From contig NZ_JACHLR010000006.1 in NCBI RefSeq assembly GCF_014204535.1, positions 1 through 64,000 on the forward strand: a DNA stretch of 64,000 nucleotides, written 5' to 3'. The stretch is from Novosphingobium chloroacetimidivorans (GTDB taxonomy: Bacteria; Pseudomonadota; Alphaproteobacteria; Sphingomonadales; Sphingomonadaceae). Positions within the stretch are counted from its first letter, which is position 1. The number at the start of each line of letters is the position of its first letter. A program made the translations under genes and the position numbers. This document shows positions 52,183 to 62,263 of the stretch, piece after piece. A model generated the notes under the pieces. The model had not been told where the DNA came from, searched no databases, and worked only from the letters and a program-made list of their open reading frames with translations.

Positions 52183-53162
52183 GCGCCCCCGATGCTCCCC
52201 ACATCCCCGTCCTCCTTGAAGAGGTCGTCGCCGCGCTGCGCCCCGCCCCGGGCGCGGTGATCGTCGACGCCACGTTCGGGGCGGGCGGCTATACCCGGCG
52301 CCTGCTCGACGCCGGGGCCACCGTGCATGCCTTCGATCGCGACCCCGATGCGATCGCGGCGGCGCGGGGCAATCCTGCAGGCTGGCCCGAGCTGCACCAG
52401 GAGGCACCCCGCCTCGTCCTGCACCCGCGCCGCTTTTCCGAAATGGTGGAAAGTCTTGCTGAGCTGGGGATAGCCCGGGTCGACGGCATTGCGATGGATA
52501 TCGGCGTGTCCTCAATGCAGTTGGACCAGCCCGAGCGGGGCTTTGCCTTTTCCACGAACGGCCCGCTCGACATGCGCATGAGCCAGGAGGGCGAGTCCGC
52601 GTCCGATTTCCTCAACTCCGCCGAAGAGAGCCGCATCGCCGACGTGCTCTATACCTATGGCGAGGAGCGCCAGTCGCGCCGTGTCGCCCGTGCGATCGTC
52701 GCCGCACGGCCACTGGAGACGACCGAGGACTTCGCCCGGGTCGTGAGGAAGGCGCTGGGCTATCGCCCTCACGTCAACAAGGGGCCAGCGCCCAAGGACC
52801 CGGCGACGCGCAGCTTCCAGGCGATCCGCATCCACGTGAACGGCGAACTGGACGAGCTCGACGCCGGACTGGTCGCGGCCGAGGCGCTGCTCAAGGCCGA
52901 GGGGCGTCTCGCGGTGGTCTCGTTCCACTCGCTCGAGGATCGCGTCGTGAAGCAGTTCCTGCGCGAGGCCAGCGGGGCGACCGCCTCGACCTCACGCCAC
53001 CTGCCGATGAGCGCGCCGGCCGAAGTGCCGACATTCGCCGACGTGTCCAAGGCGATCCGGCCCAGCGAGGCCGAAGTCGCCGCCAATCCCCGTTCCCGTT
53101 CCGCCACCCTGCGCAGCGCCGTGCGTACCCCTGCTCCTGCACGCCGGAGGAAAACCGCATGA
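52179..53162 (+). CDS. rsmH: 16S rRNA (cytosine1402-N4)-methyltransferase RsmH (MraW)
   Basis: 327 residues from a GTG that overlaps the mraZ stop (GTGA). [10 protein letters not shown] is the standard start; the SAM loop is [16 protein letters not shown], then [19 protein letters not shown] and [12 protein letters not shown]. The C-terminal [16 protein letters not shown] is diagnostic. It methylates C1402 in the ribosomal P site. Translationally coupled to mraZ and ftsL. Confidence 0.95.
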   Translation: MSAPDAPHIPVLLEEVVAALRPAPGAVIVDATFGAGGYTRRLLDAGATVHAFDRDPDAIAAARGNPAGWPELHQEAPRLVLHPRRFSEMVESLAELGIARVDGIAMDIGVSSMQLDQPERGFAFSTNGPLDMRMSQEGESASDFLNSAEESRIADVLYTYGEERQSRRVARAIVAARPLETTEDFARVVRKALGYRPHVNKGPAPKDPATRSFQAIRIHVNGELDELDAGLVAAEALLKAEGRLAVVSFHSLEDRVVKQFLREASGATASTSRHLPMSAPAEVPTFADVSKAIRPSEAEVAANPRSRSATLRSAVRTPAPARRRKTA

Positions 53163-53707
53163 ATCTCACTCGCGATCGCGTCCATTCGATCGGTTGGATG
53201 ACCGTGCTGCTGATCTGCGGCGCGCTCAGCCTTGCGTTGATGCTGCGGGTCAATGCGGTGAAGAGCCAGGTGGCGGGATCGGAGAAGCGAATCGCCTATC
53301 TGCAGCGCGACCTCGATTTCCTCGAGACCGAGTTCCAGACGCGCTCCAACCAGCAGCAGTTGAAAACGCTGAACGATGTCGAATTCGGGTACGAAGCGCC
53401 GCGTGCCGAGCAGTACATCGAGGGCGAGCGCCAACTGGCTGCCCTGGGCAAGGCGCCGGCGCCGGGCGCGCCGCAGCCGATCCGCTATGCCAGTGCCGAC
53501 ACGCCGGAGGATGGTGACGGCCAAGCCGGCGGGTTGCTGGCGATGGTCTCGCCCGTGACCGGCATCGCCCCCGCGCAGGCGAACGCGGCTGCCAGGAAGC
53601 CCGAAGCGGACGTCCGGGAGCAGGACGAAGCCAAGGCGCTGGCCCGTGACGCCCGCAGCCTGCGCAAGCGGCTGGCGCGTATCGAACTCGCCGGCGGCGT
53701 CCAGTAA
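53159..53707 (+). CDS. ftsL: Cell division protein FtsL
   Basis: 182 residues, longer than E. coli FtsL (121). The single transmembrane helix is [16 protein letters not shown] (about 14-29), followed by a coiled coil [31 protein letters not shown]. The extra length is a low-complexity Ala/Pro/Glu tail. FtsL joins FtsB and FtsQ to activate FtsWI at the septum. The sequence is poorly conserved, so the call leans on position between rsmH (ATGA overlap) and ftsI (directly abutting). Confidence 0.88.
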   Translation: MNLTRDRVHSIGWMTVLLICGALSLALMLRVNAVKSQVAGSEKRIAYLQRDLDFLETEFQTRSNQQQLKTLNDVEFGYEAPRAEQYIEGERQLAALGKAPAPGAPQPIRYASADTPEDGDGQAGGLLAMVSPVTGIAPAQANAAARKPEADVREQDEAKALARDARSLRKRLARIELAGGVQ

Positions 53708-55522
53708 GTGGCGACACGCGCGATCTCGCCGGAGGGCCTTGCCGCCGTCCGTCCCGGAGTGGTGCGGCCGCAGACCGCGCCACGCCTGGCGTTCGTGAAC
53801 CCCGATCCGATCCGGCCGGCGGTGCCGCTGTCGACCGGGCGGCACAAGCTCGCCAACGTGCGCCAGAAGGCGCTGGTCGTCGCCAAGTGGCGCGCGCTGT
53901 GGGTGCTGGCCGGCTTCGCGCTGCTGGCGACGTGCGCGCTGATCCGCCTGACATACCTGGGCGTGACCGGCGGCACCGTGCAGCGCTTCGACATCGCCAG
54001 TCTGCTGATGCCGTCGCGCGGGATCATCGTCGACCGCAACGGCGCGCCGCTCGCGCGCGACTTCCACGTCTACTCGCTCTGGTTCAATCCCAAGGCCATG
54101 ACCGAAGGCTCGCCGCTGATCGGCAAGCCGGCCGATGTCGCGGCGCGGCTCCACGCGATCTTCCCCGACCTCGACGTGCGCAAGGTGACGCGCATGTTGC
54201 AGACCGGAACGCCCGGCTACTTGCGCAAGTCGATCCTGCCCGAAGACGCCAACCGCGTGCACGCTCTGGGCGAGCCCGCGCTGGAGTTCCCGCAGGAGAC
54301 GACGCGCTTCTATCCGCAAGGCTCCACCGCGGCGCACGTGCTCGGCTTCGTCGACAGCTACGGCAACGGCAAGGTCGGCATGGAGGAGTTCTTCGACAAG
54401 CGCCTCAAGTCCGACGAGGGCCGCGCCGCGCCGATGTCGCTCTCGATCGACGTGCGCGTGCAAGGTGCTCTGGAAGACGAGCTCGGCCGCGGCATGGCGC
54501 TTTCGGCCGCGAAGGGCGCGGCGGGCGTGGTGCTCGACGTCGACACCGGCGAAGTCCTGGCGCTGGCATCGTTGCCCTCGTTCGATCCCAACAAGATCGA
54601 CCGTGCCTCGACGCCCAACATCTTCAACCGCGTGACCAACCAGGTCTACGAACTGGGCTCGACCTTCAAGCCGATCACGGTGGCGGCCGCGCTCGATGCC
54701 GGGACGATCACCAATCTCGGCCGTCGCTGGCCTGCCGCGCCGCTGCACGTCGCGGGCTTCACCATCCGCGACAGCCACGCGATGGGCGCCTCGCTCAACG
54801 TGCCCGAGACCCTGATGCACTCGTCCAACGTGGTCACTGCGCAGATCGCCGACGAGCTGGGCGGCGCACGCATGAAGAAGACCATGGAAGCGCTGCACAT
54901 GAACGCGCGCCCGACCATCGAACTGCCGGCGCGAGGCTTCCCGATCTGGCCGTCGGGGCAGTGGCCGCGCCTGCGCACCATGACCGTGTCGTATGGTCAC
55001 GGTATCGCGGTGACGCCGCTCCACCTCGCTTCGGCTTACGCGGCGCTGGTGAACGGCGGTATCTATCGCCCCGCGACGCTCGCCAAGCTCGAGCCCGGCC
55101 GGGTGCCGCGGGGCGAGCGGGTGTTCACTGCGGCGACAAGCGCGCGCATCCGTCAGCTGTTGCGCATGATCGTTTCGTTCGGCACTGGCCGCAAGGCCGA
55201 CGCTCCCGGCTTCCGCGTGGGCGGCAAAACCGGCTCGGCCGAAAAGCCGGGCGCCGGCGGCTACCAGCGCCACTCGCTGATCGCCACGTTCGCCTCGGCC
55301 TTCCCGATGGACCACCCGCGCTATGTCGTGATCGCGATGATCGACGAGCCGCAGGGCACCGCCGCCACCTCGTTCCAGCGCACCGCTGCCTGGAACGCGG
55401 CGCCGGTGATCAGCCGCGTCGTTCCCCGCATCGGGCCGCTGCTCGGCATCATGCCCGACGAGACCCGCGACATCGACATCAGCGACCTGAAGCCGCTGGT
55501 GCCCGGGGAGGCGAAGGAGTGA
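53708..55522 (+). CDS. ftsI: Septal peptidoglycan transpeptidase FtsI (PBP3)
   Basis: 604 residues from a GTG. A transmembrane helix (about 60-80) anchors it; the dimerisation domain begins at RGIIVDRNGAPLARDF. The transpeptidase domain has SxxK at Ser318-Lys321 (STFK), SxN at 372-374 (SSN) and KTG at 507-509. It cross-links septal peptidoglycan together with FtsW. The N-terminal cytoplasmic extension of about 55 residues is typical for alphaproteobacteria. It overlaps murE by GTGA. Confidence 0.95.
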   Translation: MATRAISPEGLAAVRPGVVRPQTAPRLAFVNPDPIRPAVPLSTGRHKLANVRQKALVVAKWRALWVLAGFALLATCALIRLTYLGVTGGTVQRFDIASLLMPSRGIIVDRNGAPLARDFHVYSLWFNPKAMTEGSPLIGKPADVAARLHAIFPDLDVRKVTRMLQTGTPGYLRKSILPEDANRVHALGEPALEFPQETTRFYPQGSTAAHVLGFVDSYGNGKVGMEEFFDKRLKSDEGRAAPMSLSIDVRVQGALEDELGRGMALSAAKGAAGVVLDVDTGEVLALASLPSFDPNKIDRASTPNIFNRVTNQVYELGSTFKPITVAAALDAGTITNLGRRWPAAPLHVAGFTIRDSHAMGASLNVPETLMHSSNVVTAQIADELGGARMKKTMEALHMNARPTIELPARGFPIWPSGQWPRLRTMTVSYGHGIAVTPLHLASAYAALVNGGIYRPATLAKLEPGRVPRGERVFTAATSARIRQLLRMIVSFGTGRKADAPGFRVGGKTGSAEKPGAGGYQRHSLIATFASAFPMDHPRYVVIAMIDEPQGTAATSFQRTAAWNAAPVISRVVPRIGPLLGIMPDETRDIDISDLKPLVPGEAKE

Positions 55523-56997
55523 AGCTTGCTGCCCTCGCCCAGGCAGCCGGACTGACGCTCTCCCAAGGGGGAGAGGCGAACGTCACCGGCTTCGCGATCG
55601 ACCACCGCAAGGTCGCGCCGGGCACGGTGTTCGGCGCATTTCCCGGTGCGCGCGTGAATGGCGAGGACTTCATCGCGGCCGCTATCAAGGCGGGTGCCGT
55701 CGCCATCGTCGCGCGACCCGAGGCCAAGGTCGAGGGCTCGGTTCACTTCGCCGATGCCGAGCCGCGCCGGGCGTTCGCCAGGCTGGCGCAGGGCTTCTTC
55801 GTGCCCGTGCCCGAGACGCTGGTCGCGGTGACCGGCACCAACGGCAAGACCTCCACTGTCGAGCTCACCCGCCAGCTGTGGCGCATGGCGGGCCTTCGCG
55901 CCGCCTCGATCGGCACGCTGGGCGTGACCACCAGCGACGAGAGCGTGTCGACCGGCCTCACCAGTCCCGACATCGTCACCTTCCTGTCCAACATGACCGG
56001 TCTGGCGCGCGAAGGCGTGAGCCACGTGGCATTCGAGGCTTCCAGCCACGGACTGTCGCAGTTCCGCAGCGAAGGCCCGCGCGTGGCCGCTGCCGCCTTT
56101 ACCAACCTCAGCCGCGACCATCTCGATTACCATGCGACGATGGACGACTACTTCGCAGCCAAGATGCGGCTGTTCGACGAGGTGGTCGCAGACGATGGCA
56201 CGGCTGTCGTCTGGGCAGACGACGCCTGGTCCGCCCAGGCGATCGCCCATGCCGAGCGGCGCGGGCTCAACCTGTTCACTGTCGGTGAGCAGGGCAAGCA
56301 GCTGCGTTTGCGCTCGCGCACCGCCACCGCGCTCGGCCAGACGCTGCAGGTCGAGTACCTGGGCATGACGGTCAAGATCGACCTGCCGCTGATCGGCGCC
56401 TACCAGGCCGCCAATGCGATGGTCGCCGCCGGCCTCGTGCTGGCGACCGGCGGTGCGCCGGCGCAGACCTTCGATGCCATGAAGCGGCTGCAGACGGTGC
56501 GCGGTCGGCTGGAGCGGGCGGCGGTTTCGGCCAAGGGTGCGCCGATCTACGTCGATTACGCGCATACGCCGGACGCGCTGCAGGCCGCCATCGCCGCGCT
56601 GCGGCCGCATGTCACCGGCCGGCTGATCGTCGTGTTCGGCGCGGGCGGTGACCGGGACCAGGGCAAGCGGCCCGAGATGGGCAGGATCGCCTGCCGCAAC
56701 GCAGATTCAGTGATCGTCACCGACGACAACCCGCGCGGCGAAGATCCCGCCGCGATCCGAGCCATGGTGCTCGCCGGGTGCGCCGAAGGGGCAATGGAAA
56801 TCGGAGATCGCCGCGATGCCATCGGCGCGGCGATCGTCGAGGCCAGCGGCGGGGACGTGGTTCTCGTCGCTGGCAAGGGGCATGAACAGGGGCAGGTGGT
56901 TGGCAGTGGCGCGCATGCGCGGGTGCTGCCGTTCGACGACGTAACGGTCGCCAGGGAAATGTCTGGCGCGACCTCTATCCCCTTGGGAGAGCATTGA
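55519..56997 (+). CDS. murE: UDP-N-acetylmuramoyl-L-alanyl-D-glutamate--2,6-diaminopimelate ligase
   Basis: 492 residues from a GTG overlapping the ftsI stop, with AAGGA just upstream. The ATP loop is VTGTNGKTSTVELT, the carbamylated-Lys region and central domain follow, and the C-terminal DDNPRGEDP motif selects meso-diaminopimelate rather than lysine. It adds meso-DAP to the muropeptide in the cytoplasm. This agrees with the lysA gene in the window. Confidence 0.95.
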   Translation: MKLAALAQAAGLTLSQGGEANVTGFAIDHRKVAPGTVFGAFPGARVNGEDFIAAAIKAGAVAIVARPEAKVEGSVHFADAEPRRAFARLAQGFFVPVPETLVAVTGTNGKTSTVELTRQLWRMAGLRAASIGTLGVTTSDESVSTGLTSPDIVTFLSNMTGLAREGVSHVAFEASSHGLSQFRSEGPRVAAAAFTNLSRDHLDYHATMDDYFAAKMRLFDEVVADDGTAVVWADDAWSAQAIAHAERRGLNLFTVGEQGKQLRLRSRTATALGQTLQVEYLGMTVKIDLPLIGAYQAANAMVAAGLVLATGGAPAQTFDAMKRLQTVRGRLERAAVSAKGAPIYVDYAHTPDALQAAIAALRPHVTGRLIVVFGAGGDRDQGKRPEMGRIACRNADSVIVTDDNPRGEDPAAIRAMVLAGCAEGAMEIGDRRDAIGAAIVEASGGDVVLVAGKGHEQGQVVGSGAHARVLPFDDVTVAREMSGATSIPLGEH

Positions 56998-56998
56998 A

Positions 56999-58468
56999 AT
57001 GACTGCCATCGCCCGCATCCTCGAATGGCCCGTCGAAGCGACCGACGAGACGCCTCTCGCCCTGTGGGATGCCGAAGGCATCGCGCGGGCGGTGAAGGGC
57101 ACCGCAAGCGCCGATTTCCTCGCGTCCGGCGTCGAGATCGACAGCCGCGACGTGCAACCCGGCGACCTGTTCTTCGCATTGAAGGGCGAGAGCATGGACG
57201 GCCACCGCTTCGTGGACATGGCTTTGGCCAAGGGCGCCGCGGCGGTCGTGGTCGATCGTCCGGTCGATGGTCCGCACATCCTGGTCAAGGACACGACCGA
57301 GGCGCTGGTTCGCCTGGGCGCGGCAGCACGCGCGCGGGGCCGGGGCAAGATCATCGGCGTGACCGGCTCGGTCGGCAAGACCGGCGTCAAGGAGTCGATC
57401 TTCGCCGCGCTCGATCGCGCCTCGCACGGCGACGCGCACCGCTCGGTGAAGAGCTACAACAACCACGTCGGTGTGCCGCTCAGCCTCGCTCGCATGCCGG
57501 CGCGAGCTCGCTTTGGCGTGTTCGAGATGGGCATGAACCACGCGGGCGAGATCAGCGCGCTGACGCGTCAGGTCCGCCCCGACGTGGCGGTGATCACCAC
57601 CATCGCGCCCGCGCACATCGAGATGCTCGGCTCGGAAGAGGCGATCGCCGACGCCAAGGCCGAGATCTTCGAGGGCCTGGAGCCCGGCGGCGTCGCCGTG
57701 ATCCCGGCCGACAGCCCGCACTTCGAGCGGCTGAAGACGGCAGCCGACAAGCTGGGCGTCACGGTCGTGTCGTTCGGCAAGGCAGACCATGCCAACGTCC
57801 GGCTGCTCGATGCCGTCTCGGCGATCGGGGGTGGCTCGCTGGTGACCGCCGACATGGGCGATCGCCGCGTGTGCTACACCGTCGCCTCGCCCGGTGAGCA
57901 TTGGGTGATCAACTCTCTTGCGGTTATGGCCGCGGTCCGCGCGGTGGGCGGGGACCTCGGCGCCGCGGGCGTCGCGCTGGCCGAGATGGAGGGTCTGGCC
58001 GGCCGCGGCGCCCGCCTGGAGATCGACATCGACGACGATGTGCCGCCAGGGCAGGCTCTGCTGATCGACGAGAGCTACAACGCCAATCCCGCCTCCATGC
58101 GCGCCACCCTGGCGCAGCTCGGCCGCACCCCGGCGCGCCGCCGCATCGCGGTGCTCGGCGCAATGAAGGAACTGGGCAGCCATGGTCCCGATTACCACGC
58201 CGCGCTCGCCGCGCCCGTGCGCGAGGCCGGCGTCGACTTTGCCGTGCTGGTGGGGCCCGAGATGCAGCCGCTTGCGGACGAACTGGGGAAAGCCGTTCCC
58301 AACGCGCTTGGCAAACCGGTGGCCTTCGCGCATGCCGGATCGGTGCAGGACGCGGTGGACACCTTGCGCAGCTTCGGGCTCGAACGCGATGACGCGATCC
58401 TGGTGAAGGGATCGAACTCGGTCGGCCTGGCGGCGCTGGTCTCCGCGCTCGGCAAACGCGAAGGCTAA
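56999..58468 (+). CDS. murF: UDP-N-acetylmuramoyl-tripeptide--D-alanyl-D-alanine ligase
   Basis: 489 residues. The ATP loop is VTGSVGKTGVKE, followed by SYNNHVGVPLSLARMP and FEMGMNHAGEISALT, the MurF-specific blocks, and DESYNANPASMRATL near the C-terminal domain. It adds D-Ala-D-Ala to make the pentapeptide precursor. It starts one base after murE ends. It is followed by a 162-base gap with a repeat before mraY, the longest gap in this cluster. Confidence 0.95.
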   Translation: MTAIARILEWPVEATDETPLALWDAEGIARAVKGTASADFLASGVEIDSRDVQPGDLFFALKGESMDGHRFVDMALAKGAAAVVVDRPVDGPHILVKDTTEALVRLGAAARARGRGKIIGVTGSVGKTGVKESIFAALDRASHGDAHRSVKSYNNHVGVPLSLARMPARARFGVFEMGMNHAGEISALTRQVRPDVAVITTIAPAHIEMLGSEEAIADAKAEIFEGLEPGGVAVIPADSPHFERLKTAADKLGVTVVSFGKADHANVRLLDAVSAIGGGSLVTADMGDRRVCYTVASPGEHWVINSLAVMAAVRAVGGDLGAAGVALAEMEGLAGRGARLEIDIDDDVPPGQALLIDESYNANPASMRATLAQLGRTPARRRIAVLGAMKELGSHGPDYHAALAAPVREAGVDFAVLVGPEMQPLADELGKAVPNALGKPVAFAHAGSVQDAVDTLRSFGLERDDAILVKGSNSVGLAALVSALGKREG

Positions 58469-58488
58469 GACGTGTACGGAGCGACCCT

Positions 58489-58571
58489 CGTCAGTGCGAG
58501 CGCAGCAAGGCAATCAACGGCGGTTTGCACCGGCCCTGGATTGCCGCAAGGCTGCGCCGCCCGCAATGACG
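58489..58571. repeat. REP-like inverted repeat between murF and mraY
   Basis: The arms 58489-58515 (CGTCAGTGCGAGCGCAGCAA) and 58539-58571 (TTGCCGCAAGGCTGCGCCGC and CGCAATGACG) are imperfect reverse complements of the widespread GTCATTGCGAGCG palindrome. It interrupts an otherwise tightly packed operon. Confidence 0.8.
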
Positions 58572-58630
58572 AAGCCGGGTGGCTTACGGCGCTCTGTACA
58601 AAACGCTCGATTTAGGTCGCACCACCCCCA

Positions 58631-59701
58631 ATGCTGTACATCATCGCAGACTGGTTTCACTTCGAAGGGGTCTCCAACCTCTTCCGCTACCAGACGTTCC
58701 GCTCGGGCGCCGCGCTGATGACGGCGCTGGTGATCGGCCTGATCATCGGTCCCAAGTTCATCAACATGCTGCGCGTACGGCAGGGCAAGGGTCAGCCGAT
58801 CCGCGCCGATGGGCCGCAGACGCACCTGGCCAAGCGCGGCACGCCGACGATGGGCGGGCTGATGATCCTGATCTCGCTGGTCATTTCCATGCTCTTGTGG
58901 ATGGACCTGACGAACCCGTTTGTCTGGGCCTGCCTGGCGGTGACCGTCGGCTTCGGGGTGATCGGCTTCCTCGACGATTACGACAAGGTGACCAAGCGCC
59001 ACCATGCCGGCTTGTCGAGCAAGCTGCGCCTGGTGCTGGAGTTCATCGTCGCGGGCATTGCCGCGTTCATCATCGTCCAGCAGCTGAACACCAACCTCTA
59101 CGTGCCCTTCCTGACCGGGCGCTACATTCCGCTGGGTCCGTTCTACTACGTCTTCGCAGCGATCGTGATCGTGGGCGCGGGCAACGCGGTGAACCTGACC
59201 GACGGGCTCGATGGGCTGGCGACGATGCCCGTCATCATCGCCGCGGGCACTTTCGCGATCATCGCCTATCTCGCCGGCCGCGCCGACTACGCGGAATACC
59301 TGGGCATCCCGCACGTTCCGCGCGCCGGCGACCTCGCCATCCTGTGCACCGCGATCATGGGAGCGGGCCTCGCATTCCTGTGGTTCAACGCGCCGCCTGC
59401 TGCGGTGTTCATGGGAGACACCGGCAGTCTGGCTCTCGGTGGAGCTCTGGGCGCCATTGCCGTCGCGGCACACCACGAGATCGTGCTTGGCATCGTCGGC
59501 GGCCTTTTCGTGCTCGAAGCCCTGTCGGTCATCATCCAGGTGTTCTTCTTCAAGCGCACGGGCCGTCGCGTGTTCCGCATGGCGCCGATCCACCATCATT
59601 TCGAGCAGCTCGGCTGGGCAGAGTCGACCGTTGTCATCCGCTTCTGGATCATATCGATCGTTCTTGCGCTGCTGGGTCTCTCGACGCTGAAGCTGCGGTA
59701 A
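58631..59701 (+). CDS. mraY: Phospho-N-acetylmuramoyl-pentapeptide-transferase
   Basis: 356 residues with ten membrane helices. [16 protein letters not shown] is the catalytic Asp-Asp motif, [16 protein letters not shown] the uridine site, and [12 protein letters not shown] the His loop. It transfers phospho-MurNAc-pentapeptide to undecaprenyl phosphate, making lipid I. The ATG at 58631 lacks a clear ribosome site (only an AGG 16 bases upstream), and the following sequence [13 protein letters not shown] fits family N-termini. Confidence 0.95.
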   Translation: MLYIIADWFHFEGVSNLFRYQTFRSGAALMTALVIGLIIGPKFINMLRVRQGKGQPIRADGPQTHLAKRGTPTMGGLMILISLVISMLLWMDLTNPFVWACLAVTVGFGVIGFLDDYDKVTKRHHAGLSSKLRLVLEFIVAGIAAFIIVQQLNTNLYVPFLTGRYIPLGPFYYVFAAIVIVGAGNAVNLTDGLDGLATMPVIIAAGTFAIIAYLAGRADYAEYLGIPHVPRAGDLAILCTAIMGAGLAFLWFNAPPAAVFMGDTGSLALGGALGAIAVAAHHEIVLGIVGGLFVLEALSVIIQVFFFKRTGRRVFRMAPIHHHFEQLGWAESTVVIRFWIISIVLALLGLSTLKLR

Positions 59702-59711
59702 CGGCGCCGCC

Positions 59712-61055
59712 GTGCTGGTCTCCTCTGCATTCGCCGGCAAGCGGTACGCCGTGCTCGGGCTCGCGCGCTCGGGGCTTGCCGCAGTCGAGACATTGCTGGC
59801 GAGCGGCGCCCACGTCATGGCGTGGGACAATCGCGAGGAACCCCGCGCGGCACTTGCCGATCGGGTCGAACTGAACGATCCCACCAGCGCCGAACTCGCC
59901 GGGTACGACGGCGTGGTCGTGTCGCCCGGTATCCCGCTCAACCGCCATCCCATCGCCGAAGCCGCCGCGCAGGCGGGCATCCCGGTCATCGGGGATATCG
60001 AGCTCTTCGCGCAAACCCGGGCCGACCTGCCGCCGCACAAGGTCGTCGGCATCACCGGCACCAATGGCAAGTCGACCACCACTGCGCTGGTCCACTACCT
60101 GCTCGAAAGCGTCGGAGTGCCCGCGCTGATGGGCGGCAACATCGGACTGCCGATCCTGGGGCAGGAGCCGCTTCCTGCAGGCGGTGTCTACGTGCTGGAG
60201 CTGTCCAGCTACCAGATCGACCTGACGCAGACCCTCGACTGCGACGTGGCCGCGCTGCTCAACATTTCCCCGGATCACCTGGACCGCTACGAAGGCTTCG
60301 CTGCCTACGCCGCCTCCAAGGCGCGGCTGTTCACGATGCAGAGCGCGGATCATCATGCGGTGTTCGGGATCGGCGACGACGACACCGCCGCGATCGCCGG
60401 CATGCAGGTGACCCGGCACGAGCCCGGCCGCGTCCACTTCGCCGACGGACGTGATCTGGCGAGCCTGCAGAAGGACTGGCCCTCGCTGCAGGGGCCACAT
60501 AACCTGCAGAACGCCGCCGTGGCCGTCGCCATCGTCGAAGCGCTGGGGCTCACCCGCGAGCAGTGGCAGGCGGCCATGCCCAGGTTCCACGGGCTTCCAC
60601 ATCGCATGGAGCGTGTGGCCGAAGCCGGTGGCGTGCTGTTCATCAATGACAGCAAGGCGACCAACCCCGCTTCCACCGCGCCGGCCCTGGCGGCGTTCCC
60701 GCCCGCGCCGAACCGGCGTATCCACTGGATCGTCGGTGGATTGCCCAAGGGCGAGGACCTCGACGAGTGCCGTCCCTTCTATGGCAACGTCGCGGCCGCC
60801 TACACCATCGGCGATGCCGGACCCCTGTTCGCCGAGCTGCTCAGCCCGCACATGGCGGTGGTCCGCAGCGAGATGATGGCCGAGGCGATCCGCGAGGCGA
60901 TCGCGCGCGCCGTGCCGGGAGATGTCGTCATGCTATCCCCCGCCTGCGCCAGCTTCGACCAGTTCCGCGATTACGAGGCGCGGGGCGACGTGTTCCGACA
61001 GATCGTGACGGCGCTGACCGAAGGCGACGCGCCCGCCGCCGATGGAGACAGCTGA
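59712..61055 (+). CDS. murD: UDP-N-acetylmuramoyl-L-alanine--D-glutamate ligase
   Basis: 447 residues from a GTG. The N-terminal UDP site is YAVLGLARSGLAAVETLL, the ATP loop ITGTNGKSTTTALVHY, then LELSSYQIDLT and NISPDHLDRYEGF. The C-terminal FINDSKATNPASTAPAL and LSPACASFDQFRDYEARGDVF are MurD-specific. It adds D-Glu to UDP-MurNAc-L-Ala. It overlaps ftsW by one base (TGATG). Confidence 0.95.
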   Translation: MLVSSAFAGKRYAVLGLARSGLAAVETLLASGAHVMAWDNREEPRAALADRVELNDPTSAELAGYDGVVVSPGIPLNRHPIAEAAAQAGIPVIGDIELFAQTRADLPPHKVVGITGTNGKSTTTALVHYLLESVGVPALMGGNIGLPILGQEPLPAGGVYVLELSSYQIDLTQTLDCDVAALLNISPDHLDRYEGFAAYAASKARLFTMQSADHHAVFGIGDDDTAAIAGMQVTRHEPGRVHFADGRDLASLQKDWPSLQGPHNLQNAAVAVAIVEALGLTREQWQAAMPRFHGLPHRMERVAEAGGVLFINDSKATNPASTAPALAAFPPAPNRRIHWIVGGLPKGEDLDECRPFYGNVAAAYTIGDAGPLFAELLSPHMAVVRSEMMAEAIREAIARAVPGDVVMLSPACASFDQFRDYEARGDVFRQIVTALTEGDAPAADGDS

Positions 61056-62263
61056 TGGCGAGCACCGCACCTGCCGCCTCCATCGCCACCGGCAATGCCC
61101 TCGTGCGCTACAATCGCAGCCGACGCAGTGCGTTTGCGATCTGGTGGCAGGAGATCGACCGGGTGACGCTCGGCCTCGTCCTCGTGCTGATGGCGATCGG
61201 CACCGTATCGGTCGCGGCCGCCTCGCCGGCGAGTGCGCGCCGCTTGTCCACCTCGGCCAAGCACCTGTCGGACCTGCACTTCTTCGCGATCCACTTGCGC
61301 TGGCAGGCGCTCGGGCTGGTCGCGCTGTTCGTCAGCTCGACCCTGTCCAAGGACACCGCGCGCCGGCTCGGCATCATGGTTTCCGGCGTGATGATCGTCG
61401 CGCTGATGCTGGTGCCGTTCATCGGCGGCGAGGTGAACGGCGCGCGGCGCTGGATCAACCTGGGCATCTCCATCCAGCCCTCCGAGTTCCTCAAGTGCGG
61501 GTTTCCGATCCTGCTCGCTTGGATCCTCTCGTGGCGCGTGCGCGACGGCAAGATCCCGGTCATGCAGGTGACGATCGGCCTGATGGGCCTGATCGCGGTG
61601 CTGCTGATGGCGCAGCCGGACTTCGGCTCGACCATGCTGTTTGGCGCCACCTGGTTCGTGCTGATCCTGCTGTCGGGACTGGACGTGAAGCGCATCATCG
61701 CTGCCGTCGGTGCGGGCCTGGTGGGCATCACGTTGGCGTACTTCTTCTACGAGAACGGACGCAACCGCATCGATGCGTTCCTGGGCGGCGGCAGCGCCTA
61801 CGATCAGGTCGCGCTGGCCGAGCGCACGCTGCTCAACGGCGGGTGGCTGGGCACCGGGTTCTGGATGGGCACGCGCAAGCTCTCGCTGCCGGAGGCGCAT
61901 ACCGACTATATCTTTTCCGTGATCGGCGAGGAGTTCGGCCTGTGGGTCTGCGGCGTGGTGATCCTGCTCTACAGCGCCATCATGGTCCGCTCGATCATGC
62001 GGCAGGTGCGTGAGGACGATCTGTTTACCGTGCTCGCCGGCGTTGGCCTTGCCGCGCAGTTCGGCGGCCAGGCGTTCATCAACATCCTGGTGAACCTGCA
62101 GCTCTTCCCGTCCAAGGGCATGACCCTGCCGCTCGTCTCGTACGGCGGTTCGTCCACCGTGGCGATGTGCACGTGCCTGGGATTGCTGCTGGCCATCACG
62201 CGCAGAAACCCGTTTATCGAGCGCGAGCGCTTCTCGCTCAGCGATGTCGGAGATGTGTCATGA
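61055..62263 (+). CDS. ftsW: Septal peptidoglycan polymerase FtsW (SEDS family)
   Basis: 402 residues with ten membrane helices after a cytoplasmic N-terminus of about 30 residues. Key SEDS motifs are NGARRWINLGISIQPSEFLK, QPDFGSTML (the catalytic Asp in AQPDFG), EAHTDYIFSVIGEEFG and GMTLPLVSYGGSS. It polymerises lipid II into glycan strands with FtsI. It overlaps murG by ATGA. Confidence 0.95.
   Translation: MASTAPAASIATGNALVRYNRSRRSAFAIWWQEIDRVTLGLVLVLMAIGTVSVAAASPASARRLSTSAKHLSDLHFFAIHLRWQALGLVALFVSSTLSKDTARRLGIMVSGVMIVALMLVPFIGGEVNGARRWINLGISIQPSEFLKCGFPILLAWILSWRVRDGKIPVMQVTIGLMGLIAVLLMAQPDFGSTMLFGATWFVLILLSGLDVKRIIAAVGAGLVGITLAYFFYENGRNRIDAFLGGGSAYDQVALAERTLLNGGWLGTGFWMGTRKLSLPEAHTDYIFSVIGEEFGLWVCGVVILLYSAIMVRSIMRQVREDDLFTVLAGVGLAAQFGGQAFINILVNLQLFPSKGMTLPLVSYGGSSTVAMCTCLGLLLAITRRNPFIERERFSLSDVGDVS

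Noticed and set aside
52769..55315. Open frame of 848 codons on the minus strand
   Set aside because: It is antisense to rsmH, ftsL and ftsI, with no recognisable domain.
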